From NCBI GenBank assembly GCA_044464765.1, contig JBIQKZ010000018.1, positions 20,262 through 84,261 of the forward strand: a DNA stretch of 64,000 nucleotides, read 5' to 3'. The translations under genes and the position numbers were made by a program. Positions 41,276-48,772 of this stretch are shown in pieces. The notes under the pieces are model-generated. The model saw only the letters and a list, made by a program, of their open reading frames with translations, did not search any database and had not been told where the DNA came from. Positions within the stretch are counted from its first letter, which is position 1. The number at the start of each line of letters is the position of its first letter. Origin of the DNA: JBIQKZ01 sp044464765 (lineage in GTDB: Bacteria > Pseudomonadota > Gammaproteobacteria > Burkholderiales > Burkholderiaceae_B).

Positions 41276-42477
41276 TGAAAGTTCAGGGGATTGATGTCGA
41301 TTTCTTCAGGGAGCTCGGGATGCTGCATTTCGCCCATGGGGTTGGGGAAATAAGGAGCGCCGCAATCGTCGCAGAAATCAGTAGCATACAGCCCGGGAAG
41401 GCGACGAACATCGGTGATGGACAGTTCGTTGAGCAGGGCGGCGATTTCTTCGGGGGTGTCCACCTCGTCGTTTTCCATGGCGTCGGCGATGGCTTCCTCT
41501 TTACTGAGTATGGGCCAGATGCAGCCATAAATGACGTCAGGGCTTTGCCGTGTGGAAAAGCCAATGCGGTATTCCTCGATCAGGGATTCGCCACAGCCCA
41601 CGATGGTGGCGCGCAGATTTCCGCCTGCCATCCCGGCGGCGGTTTGCAGCCAGGTAACCGCCGCCTTCAAGGCCAGTGGTCGAATGCGGTGATCCGCTTC
41701 GCGGCTATTGGTATAGAAAGCGTCTGGTTGCAGATATTCGACCGTACATCCGGCAAACAGCGGAGCCAAGTGTTCGGATGCGGCCCCCGACCAATGGGCC
41801 AGTGCGTCGGCGCGTGTTGGACTTTGGTCGGCGGCTGTTTGCCAGCGGAAAACAGGCTGGTGCTTGGGCGTGACAATGGCTCCCACGATAAAGCGGGCAT
41901 CGGCCAGCATGCCCTCTGGGTGGGCGACGGGCTTGATGGTGGGGCTGTCCTCTTTGCCGGTCAATGCCATGCGCCCCAGGCGCCGGGTCCATTCCAGGGT
42001 TTCCTGAAACGAATGAGGCATTTGATCGAAGCTGACGAGCTCGGAAAGGATGGCGATACGGGTGTTCTCGGCGCCAATATGTTCTTTGAGCAACTCGAGC
42101 AAGACAGGCTGACTTTTCCCAAGGGAATAGTCGTGGCCCAATTGATAGCGGGTCCAGGCCACGATGGGCGCGGAGAAAAGCAATACGTCGTATTCTTGGT
42201 CCAGGTGCGTGAGTGCGGCCGATTCGGAGCAGGTTTCAGCATGCTCGATCAGGATTTCGTATGCATTGATGTGCTCGGGCACGAGGTGGTCCAGAGCCGA
42301 TTCCACGGTGCGATTCTTCTTGCCCTGCAATAGTTTCAGCAGTTGGGCGCCGAGCAGGTTTTCCCAATAGGCGTCTTCCAGACGGCTGCCGGATAGCGCG
42401 AGCGACTGGGAAAGGGTTACCAGGCGCTGGGCATCACGAGTCAGGCGGCTGGGGCGGGAGGAAGTGGTGCGAGACAT
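41272..42477 (-). CDS. DUF2863 family protein
   Basis: 401 residues, first gene of the operon with earP and efp. The family is confined to betaproteobacteria as far as I know. Recognisable parts are SLALSGSRLEDAYWENLL, LEWTRRLGRMALTGKEDSPT and a C-terminal CDDCGAPYFPNP Cys-rich unit that may bind zinc. Function unknown; co-occurrence with earP suggests a link to EF-P or translation but is not proof. The 3' end overlaps the earP start. Confidence 0.85.
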   Translation of the reverse strand: MSRTTSSRPSRLTRDAQRLVTLSQSLALSGSRLEDAYWENLLGAQLLKLLQGKKNRTVESALDHLVPEHINAYEILIEHAETCSESAALTHLDQEYDVLLFSAPIVAWTRYQLGHDYSLGKSQPVLLELLKEHIGAENTRIAILSELVSFDQMPHSFQETLEWTRRLGRMALTGKEDSPTIKPVAHPEGMLADARFIVGAIVTPKHQPVFRWQTAADQSPTRADALAHWSGAASEHLAPLFAGCTVEYLQPDAFYTNSREADHRIRPLALKAAVTWLQTAAGMAGGNLRATIVGCGESLIEEYRIGFSTRQSPDVIYGCIWPILSKEEAIADAMENDEVDTPEEIAALLNELSITDVRRLPGLYATDFCDDCGAPYFPNPMGEMQHPELPEEIDINPLNFH

Positions 42478-42654
42478 GGCATCGATAGTGATTGGATGTC
42501 TCTAGTGTAACCCTGACGGATCGAGCAGGATCAAGGCGCATGCCGGGGACGCTTGGAAGCCGAAAGTATCTGCATTTCGCGTAGGGGTATACCCTTAAAT
42601 ATCGCTTCACGATGTTATTGTTCGTGCTGTTCTATTACCAAATGAGAGCGGAGC

Positions 42655-44283
42655 ATGAATCCCACAGCCCTCTTACTGGCTACCTTTATTTTGTCCATTG
42701 TCGGGCTTTTTGCGTTTATCTGGTCGTTGCGCAATGGTTTGTTTGATACCAATTCCAGCGGCGCGCAGGTCATTTTCAGCCCCGGCGAGATCGGCACGAC
42801 CGATGAGCCCTCCGCCAGCACTGAGCAGAAGCGCGAACTACAGAAGGTGACGGATGACTTTGACGGCACGCCGCCTCCGGGTCATGTCTCGGTCGAGGAA
42901 ATCCAGGCACGGGAAGCGGCAGACCGTTCGACCGCCTTCCCCGTGTATGTCATGTTTGCCTGCGCGGCTGTATGGCTGGTGGTCGCTTCGGCAGCCGGCT
43001 TGCTGGCTTCCCTGAAACTGCATTGGCCCGACTTGTTGACGGACAGCGCGTGGCTGACGTTCGGACGTTTGCGGACCATTCATTTGAATGCGGTGGCCTA
43101 TGGCTGGGCGCCTATGGGGCTATTGGGGCTTTCCATCTGGCTGCTGCCGCGCTTGCTGCATACGTCGCTGCGGGGCGGGCGCCTGGTCATCCTGGGCATT
43201 TTGCTGTGGAATGCGGGTTTGATCGCCGGCCTGGGGGGCTTGGCTGTGGGCATCAACGCAGGCATGGAATGGTTGGAAATACCATGGCAGATTGGCGGCT
43301 TGTTCGCCATGGGCGGCATGCTGATCGGGCTGCCTCTTGCACTGATGCTGGGGCGTCGCCGTACGCATCATTTATATGTGTCGGTCTGGTACATGGGGGC
43401 GGCGCTGTTCTGGTTTCCAACCCTTTACCTGATTGCCAAGGTTCCGGGTGTTCATTTCGGGGTCGAACAGGCCACCATGAACTGGTGGTTCGGGCATAAC
43501 GTGCTGGGCTTGTTTTATACGCCGATGTCCATTGCCTGCATTTACTACTTCCTGCCCAAGGTGATCGGCCGGCCGGTGCAGTCTTACAACCTGTCCTTGT
43601 TGGGCTTCTGGACGCTGGCGTTCTTCTACGGGCAGGTGGGCGCCCATCATCTGATCGGCGGCCCGGTGCCCGAATGGCTGATCACCCTGTCCATCGTGCA
43701 AAGCGTCATGATGATCATTCCCGTTGTGGCCTTTTCCGTCAACCAGCATCTGACGCTTAAAGGGCACTTCAATGCCTTGCGCTATTCACCGGTGCTGCGC
43801 TTCATATTCTTTGGCGCAGTCATGTATACGGTGTCGTCGTTGCAGGGCTCCTTCGAAGCTTTGCGAACCGTGAATGCGGTTACCCACTTCACCCATTTCA
43901 CCGTTGCTCATGCCCATCTGGGCATGTACGGCTTTGTCTCCATGGTGATTTTCGGTGGAGTGTATTTCGCCATGCCGCGCGTGTTGAATATCCGCTGGCC
44001 CAAGCCCTATCTGATCTCGCTGCATTTCTGGCTGGTGGTCGCGGGCTTCAGCGTGTACATCATTACCTTGTCGATTGGCGGCATATTGCAGGGGTTGACG
44101 TTGCTGGATCCGGCGAAGGCGTTCATGGATTCGGTGGCCGTCACTTTGCCGTGGCTGCAAGGCCGCTCCATCGGTGGAGCCTTGATGACACTGGGGCACC
44201 TGGTGTTTGCCTGGCATGTCGTGCTGATCACGATGAAGGTCAGTGTTGTGCCGCTGACGGCGCCCGTCCCACAAGAGATTTAG
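42655..44283 (+). CDS. ccoN: cbb3-type cytochrome c oxidase subunit I with N-terminal CcoS-like segment
   Basis: 542 residues. Residues 1-50 look like CcoS, the copper-insertion helper of cbb3 oxidases (a hydrophobic helix, then IWSLRNGLFD and an acidic tail). An approximately 40-residue linker leads to a CcoN body with haem and copper ligands: H143 in RTIHLNAVAYGW, H281 in WWFGHN, Y297/Y298, H331/H332, and H419 and H421 in TVAHAHLG. The fused gene suggests that the maturation factor is tethered to the catalytic subunit. Separate ccoS, ccoQ, ccoG and ccoI genes are not in the window. Confidence 0.88.
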   Translation: MNPTALLLATFILSIVGLFAFIWSLRNGLFDTNSSGAQVIFSPGEIGTTDEPSASTEQKRELQKVTDDFDGTPPPGHVSVEEIQAREAADRSTAFPVYVMFACAAVWLVVASAAGLLASLKLHWPDLLTDSAWLTFGRLRTIHLNAVAYGWAPMGLLGLSIWLLPRLLHTSLRGGRLVILGILLWNAGLIAGLGGLAVGINAGMEWLEIPWQIGGLFAMGGMLIGLPLALMLGRRRTHHLYVSVWYMGAALFWFPTLYLIAKVPGVHFGVEQATMNWWFGHNVLGLFYTPMSIACIYYFLPKVIGRPVQSYNLSLLGFWTLAFFYGQVGAHHLIGGPVPEWLITLSIVQSVMMIIPVVAFSVNQHLTLKGHFNALRYSPVLRFIFFGAVMYTVSSLQGSFEALRTVNAVTHFTHFTVAHAHLGMYGFVSMVIFGGVYFAMPRVLNIRWPKPYLISLHFWLVVAGFSVYIITLSIGGILQGLTLLDPAKAFMDSVAVTLPWLQGRSIGGALMTLGHLVFAWHVVLITMKVSVVPLTAPVPQEI

Positions 44284-44295
44284 GAGTTCTGAATC

Positions 44296-44934
44296 ATGGA
44301 AAACGAAGCCAAGCTGGTTGCCGGCGCCATGGTCACGTTATCGCTCGCCACTGCGGCATTGGTCATTGTGCCTTTCATGCAGCTAAAAAACGTACCTGCT
44401 CCCGAAGCGCTTAAGCCCTTTACCAGCGAGCAATTGCGCGGACGTCAGGTCTATATGTCCAATGGGTGCATTGCCTGCCATACCCAGCAGCCGAGTTCAA
44501 CTGGAGCGGGAGTGGCCGATGGCAGCCGTGGCTGGGGCCGCCCGGCGGTGGCCGCCGACTATCACTACGACGAACCGCCGCTGCTCGGGTCGATGCGCAC
44601 CGGGCCGGACCTGTTTAATATCGGGGCGCGTCAACCCAGCGCAGAGTGGCAACTAGGCCACTTGTTCCAGCCGCGCGCCTACGTGCCCGGCAGCATCATG
44701 CCGGCCTATCGCTTCTTGTTCGAAGTCAAGAATCCGGACGAGGTTGCGACTGGGGAACGTGTGGTTTCTTTACCGCCCGGCGCGGTTGAAGAGGGCAAGG
44801 TTGTCGTCGCCAAGCCCGAGGCCGAGGACTTGGTGGCCTATCTCCTAAGCCTTAACCATACCTATGCCGCTTTATCGGATGACGAGGCCAAATATGCCGA
44901 AAGCAGGCTGTCGCCGCAGCGGCTGGAAAAATAG
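44296..44934 (+). CDS. ccoO: Monohaem cytochrome c subunit of the cbb3-type oxidase (CcoO)
   Basis: 212 residues, start 12 bases after the ccoN stop with GGAG upstream. An N-terminal membrane anchor (about 8-28) is followed by haem motif CIACH (58-62). The CcoO region RPAVAADYHYDEPPLLGSMRTGPDL and the Met ligand region PGSIMPAYRFLF lie downstream. It passes electrons to the CcoN haems. Confidence 0.93.
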   Translation: MENEAKLVAGAMVTLSLATAALVIVPFMQLKNVPAPEALKPFTSEQLRGRQVYMSNGCIACHTQQPSSTGAGVADGSRGWGRPAVAADYHYDEPPLLGSMRTGPDLFNIGARQPSAEWQLGHLFQPRAYVPGSIMPAYRFLFEVKNPDEVATGERVVSLPPGAVEEGKVVVAKPEAEDLVAYLLSLNHTYAALSDDEAKYAESRLSPQRLEK

Positions 44935-44947
44935 AAAGGGGAAGGAC

Positions 44948-45544
44948 ATGTCGGACAAACGACCCATCGACACCGAGAATGCGGACCCCACCGAATTGAA
45001 TACACCGGTTCCACGTCTTATCATTGGGCTGATTATTGGCCTGATTGCCTGGGGAATTGGCTATATCTTGATGGCTGACCCTACTGGGGTCGCTGCCTTG
45101 GGTGATCGGCGCGCGCCTGCCGCCCTTGTTGCCGCCGACGCCGGTGCGGCGGGCGTCGTGATCGATGGGCGCCAGCTTTACGCCAATACCTGCCAGGCTT
45201 GCCATCAGGCAACCGGCCAGGGGCTGCCCGGCGTCTTTCCTCCGTTGGCGGGCTCTGAATGGGTGACAGGCGACGAACATATCCTGGCGCAAATCGTGCT
45301 ACATGGCCTGACGGGCCCGATCGAGGTGGCCGGCGTCACCTACGACGGCGCCATGCCGGCCTTCGGCGGACAATTGAATGACGCTCAGTTGGCGGCTGTT
45401 TTAACCTTTATCCGATCTGAATGGGGTAATGGCGCCCCAGCGGTCGAGGACGCGACAGCCAAGGCGGCGCGGGCCGCGACGGCTGGACAGGAGCAGCCTT
45501 GGGCCGGTATTGCCCAGATCAAGGCTGCGCTCAATCCCTCATGA
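44948..45544 (+). CDS. Cytochrome c subunit, CcoP-like but with one haem
   Basis: 198 residues from ATG 44948 with GGAC-type binding site. An N-terminal anchor (about 25-45) precedes a single class I cytochrome c domain with CQACH and the Met ligand in AMPAFGG. True CcoP has two haems, so this oxidase would have a shortened electron input. Ends in an Ala-rich linker. The next start overlaps its stop (ATGA). Confidence 0.88.
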   Translation: MSDKRPIDTENADPTELNTPVPRLIIGLIIGLIAWGIGYILMADPTGVAALGDRRAPAALVAADAGAAGVVIDGRQLYANTCQACHQATGQGLPGVFPPLAGSEWVTGDEHILAQIVLHGLTGPIEVAGVTYDGAMPAFGGQLNDAQLAAVLTFIRSEWGNGAPAVEDATAKAARAATAGQEQPWAGIAQIKAALNPS

Positions 45545-46191
45545 CGAAAGCAGCCACCCTGCGGCCGATCAAAACCTTGGGTGCGATACTGGCCGCGCTA
45601 GTGCTGCTTTTTCTGGCGGTCGCGTCCGTGACGCGGGGCTTTGCCGCAGTCACTTCGGACGGTGTGCGTCGGATCGATCTGGTTCACACCCCCCGTATCT
45701 TGCCCGATATTGCTTTGCGGGACCAGGAGGGGCGGGTCTTCTCTTTGGCCGATTACGGGCTTCCGTCGGATTACGTGACTTACGTAACCTTGGTCTATAT
45801 TCGCTGTTCCAGTCTCTGTTTGGGCAGCGCATCGGGGCAGGCATTCCTGCAAAGTCAGATTGGCAAGCGCGGCTTACAGAAAAATGTGCGGCTCTTGACG
45901 ATAAGCTTCGATCCCTATCAGGACACTCCCGACGTTATCAAGGATTATGCGCACCGCTTGGGGGCAGACCCCGGCCTTTGGCGCATTGCCAGCGTGCGCA
46001 ACCCCGACGACTTGGCTCCATTGCTCAGCACCTTCAACATGGTGGTGTTGCCTGACGGCTTGGGCGGATACCTGCACAATGGCGCGCTGTTCATGATTGG
46101 ACGGGATGGTCGGCTGGCGCGCGCCTACGACGTCGGCCGGCCGGATCTTGCCTTGGCAGAGCACTTGTATGGCAAGGCGGAGGGGCCATGA
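45541..46191 (+). CDS. SCO1/SenC copper chaperone
   Basis: 216 residues, anchored by one N-terminal helix (about 12-32). A thioredoxin-like SCO domain carries the copper site CSSLC (C89 and C93, CxxxC), and a later His in GYLHNGALF. SCO proteins deliver copper to the oxidase active site. Overlaps both neighbours by 4 bases. Confidence 0.92.
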   Translation: MTKAATLRPIKTLGAILAALVLLFLAVASVTRGFAAVTSDGVRRIDLVHTPRILPDIALRDQEGRVFSLADYGLPSDYVTYVTLVYIRCSSLCLGSASGQAFLQSQIGKRGLQKNVRLLTISFDPYQDTPDVIKDYAHRLGADPGLWRIASVRNPDDLAPLLSTFNMVVLPDGLGGYLHNGALFMIGRDGRLARAYDVGRPDLALAEHLYGKAEGP

Positions 46192-46835
46192 ACTTACGGT
46201 TGTCGAACGTACAACGTTTGCCTGTTCGGGCGCCGACCCTGTTGTTTGTTGCGGGGGCGTTTTTGCAGCCGTGGCTGGAAGCCGACATGGCGCGGCATAT
46301 GGGTTTGGAGCTACCCTTTCTTTTTATGCTCGGCTGGCTGTATGCTGTGGCCGGCGGTAGGCGTCTGTGTGCCTGCCTGGCTCCATGGAATGCGCATGGG
46401 TTGACGGCCTGGGTCGTTGCGATGGCGGCCACGGGATTCTGGATGCTTCCTGTCGCGCTGGACTTGGCTGTGCTGAATCCTTGGGTCGGGCTGGCCAAAG
46501 TGGCCAGCCTTGTATTGGCGGGCTTGCTGCTTGGCGCTTCGTGGCGCCAGAGCAGCCCTGTTATCCAGGCGTTCTTTGTGTTCAATTGGTGCTGGATGAT
46601 GGCGGCGACCGGCTTGGTGTACCAGCAGGCATCCAGCCAGCTATGCAGTGTTTATCTGCCTCAAGAGCAGGCTCAAGCCGGCGTGGCGATCGTTGGTTGG
46701 GCGATTGCAGTATTCTTGCTCTGGGCGTGGCATGCGGTTAGGGCCAGCCGACTTTTGGACCAGAAGGGCGGGGTTGGCGAACCACTGGTTTTCCGGTTGG
46801 ATCGTGATGCGCAACGTCACGAAATGCGGTTGTGA
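46188..46835 (+). CDS. Polytopic membrane protein of the oxidase operon
   Basis: 215 residues, about five or six membrane helices, last gene of the oxidase operon (ATGA overlap with the SCO gene). I do not recognise the family. A segment LEADMARHMGLELPFLFMLG faintly recalls the first helices of caa3-type CtaG proteins, and TGLVYQQASSQLC is distinctive, but this is only suggestive. Its position argues for a role in oxidase assembly. Confidence 0.7.
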   Translation: MNLRLSNVQRLPVRAPTLLFVAGAFLQPWLEADMARHMGLELPFLFMLGWLYAVAGGRRLCACLAPWNAHGLTAWVVAMAATGFWMLPVALDLAVLNPWVGLAKVASLVLAGLLLGASWRQSSPVIQAFFVFNWCWMMAATGLVYQQASSQLCSVYLPQEQAQAGVAIVGWAIAVFLLWAWHAVRASRLLDQKGGVGEPLVFRLDRDAQRHEMRL

Positions 46836-47005
46836 AGCCAAGAAACCTGCTTTTTGCATGAAAATAGGTGCATTCCCTAGGTGCGGAGTGTAAGGAAATG
46901 GTGCAGAATCTTGTTCATGCAGGTGAGGAGACACCGCCCTGCATGGGCACGCTGATAGCTATCGGCAAATAAAAAGTTGGCAGGTCCCATAAAAAATATA
47001 AACAT

Positions 47006-47036
47006 GCAAAAGCCGGCGAAGTTCGCCGGCTTTTGC
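47006..47036. terminator. Bidirectional terminator between the oxidase operon and smr
   Basis: A perfect 15-bp stem GCAAAAGCCGGCGAA/TTCGCCGGCTTTTGC around a single-base centre. It would terminate the plus-strand operon and the minus-strand smr gene. Confidence 0.8.
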
Positions 47037-47068
47037 TATTTTCGGGGTGTCCACGTTCCCTGCGCGTT

Positions 47069-47782
47069 CTATTTGCCAGTCTTCAGCAGCGCCTGAATGG
47101 CTCCTGCGCCGCCGTCCTGCTCGTTGCACTCCGTGTAGGCCACCACACACTCCATCTGTGTTAGCCAGCGGCGCACCGTTTCCTTCAACACCGGCGCGCC
47201 ATTTCTGGAGCCGTAGCCTTTGCCGTGCACGATTCGTACGCATTTGATCTCGTGGTCAAGGCACGACCGAAGAAACTGTTCTAGCCGGGCGCGCGCATCG
47301 TCCAGGGTGGCGCCGTGCAAGTCCAGGCTGGCGCCAATAGGCCACTGGCCGCGCTTTAGTTTCTTGAGCACATCGGGGCCGTGGCCTGTGCGGATATGCT
47401 GGGAATCATCCAGCGCCGACAGGCCAGGGCTAAACAAATCAGAGACCTGGGACAGCGCGGGGGTTGAAGCCCCTGCTGCTGCCTGTCGTCGTTGCTCCAG
47501 GACGTCGGCCGGGGCAACTGGGACCGGCGGCAAGTGCAGACGGCCTTGCGGCTTTATAGGTTGAGCCTGACGCATCAGCCGAGCGAAAAGCGTCAGTTCC
47601 TGCGCAGGTGGCCGGGCTTTGGCGGTGCTGGGCGCAGCGACTGGGGGCGTTCTTGAAACGGGCTGTTCGGATGGCGAGACTGGATCTGTTGGGGCTTTTT
47701 TGGGCGCAGGGCGAAGCTGCTCTTGCTCCGCCGCTTGCCGTAGACGCTTCAGATCGGCCAGTCCGCCTTTACGCGCCCGCAT
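47069..47782 (-). CDS. Smr-domain protein
   Basis: 237 residues from ATG 47782, overlapping the end of trxB by 14 bases. A basic, Pro/Ala-rich N-terminal region (about 1-120) without clear domains precedes an Smr endonuclease-type domain: SLDLHGATLDDARARLEQF and RIVHGKGYGSRNG (motif LDxH and HGxG). Smr domains cleave RNA or nick DNA at branched structures. The protein is probably translated together with trxB. Confidence 0.88.
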   Translation of the reverse strand: MRARKGGLADLKRLRQAAEQEQLRPAPKKAPTDPVSPSEQPVSRTPPVAAPSTAKARPPAQELTLFARLMRQAQPIKPQGRLHLPPVPVAPADVLEQRRQAAAGASTPALSQVSDLFSPGLSALDDSQHIRTGHGPDVLKKLKRGQWPIGASLDLHGATLDDARARLEQFLRSCLDHEIKCVRIVHGKGYGSRNGAPVLKETVRRWLTQMECVVAYTECNEQDGGAGAIQALLKTGK

Positions 47783-48728
47783 TCTCCAGCCACCGCTGTG
47801 CATCAAGCGCGGCCATGCAGCCCGTGCCGGCACTGGTGATGGCCTGGCGATAAACGTGGTCCTGTACGTCGCCCGCGGCGAAGACGCCGGGTATCGAGGT
47901 CATGGTGGCCATGCCGTCCAGGCCGCTTTTGGTGATGATGTAGCCGTCTTTCATGTTGAGCTGGCCTTCGAACAACCCGGTATTGGGCTTGTGTCCGATG
48001 GCGATAAAGACGCCTGAAACTGCCATGTCTTCGGTGGCATTTGTTTGATTGTTGCGCAGGCGCGCGCCCGTGACGCCCGATTGGTCGCCAAGAACCGACT
48101 CGAGTTCGTAGAAAAGCTTGAGCCGCATATTGCCGTTGTTGACCTTGTCCATAAGCTTGTCGACCAGAATGGGCTCGGCACGGAACTTGTCGCGCCGGTG
48201 CACCAGCGTGACCGTGGCGCAGATATTGGACAGGTATAGCGCTTCCTCGACCGCGGTATTGCCGCCGCCAACGACAATAACATCTTGTTTCTTATAGAAG
48301 AAGCCATCGCAGGTTGCGCATCCGGACACCCCACGCCCCATGAACTCCTGTTCAGAGGGCAGGCCCAGGTACTGGGCAGAGGCTCCAGTAGCAATGATTA
48401 GCGCATCGCACGTGTATTCGGCCCCCGTGTCGCCGGTCAGGCGAAACGGCTTCTGAGATAGATCGACACTGGCGATATGGTCGTACACTAGCTCGGTCTC
48501 GAATCGCTCGGCGTGCGCCTGGAAGCGCTGCATCAGGTCGGGACCCTGCACGCCTTGCGCATCGGCCGGCCAGTTGTCGACGTCGGTGGTGGTCATTAAT
48601 TGGCCGCCTTGCTCAAGGCCGGTGATCAGCACGGGTTGCAGGTTGGCGCGGGCTGCGTAAACCGCAGCGCTATAGCCGGCGGGGCCGGAACCAAGGATCA
48701 GAACCTTGGCATGTTTAACAGTTGTCAT
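47769..48728 (-). CDS. trxB: Thioredoxin reductase
   Basis: 319 residues. FAD-binding GSGPAGYSAAVYAARAN near the N-terminus, redox motif CATCDGFF (about 138-145), NADPH-binding VVVGGGNTAVEEALYLS and the C-terminal GVFAAGDVQDHVYRQAITSAGTGCMAALDA. It reduces thioredoxin with NADPH in the cytoplasm. Divergent from ftsK, with only 44 bases between the start codons. Confidence 0.95.
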   Translation of the reverse strand: MTTVKHAKVLILGSGPAGYSAAVYAARANLQPVLITGLEQGGQLMTTTDVDNWPADAQGVQGPDLMQRFQAHAERFETELVYDHIASVDLSQKPFRLTGDTGAEYTCDALIIATGASAQYLGLPSEQEFMGRGVSGCATCDGFFYKKQDVIVVGGGNTAVEEALYLSNICATVTLVHRRDKFRAEPILVDKLMDKVNNGNMRLKLFYELESVLGDQSGVTGARLRNNQTNATEDMAVSGVFIAIGHKPNTGLFEGQLNMKDGYIITKSGLDGMATMTSIPGVFAAGDVQDHVYRQAITSAGTGCMAALDAQRWLENAGA

Positions 48729-48760
48729 TACAGAAAATCCGAAAAAAGTGTTCAGGCAAT

Positions 48761-48766
48761 TATAAT
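48761..48766 (+). promoter_or_regulatory. Candidate -10 element for ftsK
   Basis: TATAAT lies 6 bases before the ftsK ATG (48773), so transcription would begin at or beside the A of the start codon. No clear -35 is present. If used, the ftsK message would have almost no leader. Confidence 0.4.
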
Positions 48767-48772
48767 GAGTCT

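Noticed and set aside
41275..42333. 352-codon plus-strand frame opposite DUF2863
   Set aside because: Antisense shadow; no family motifs, and the opposite strand has a conserved gene with coupled neighbours.
48722..48772. Extended FtsK start at 48722
   Set aside because: It would begin with TTG inside the trxB start region and adds residues unlike FtsK N-termini.
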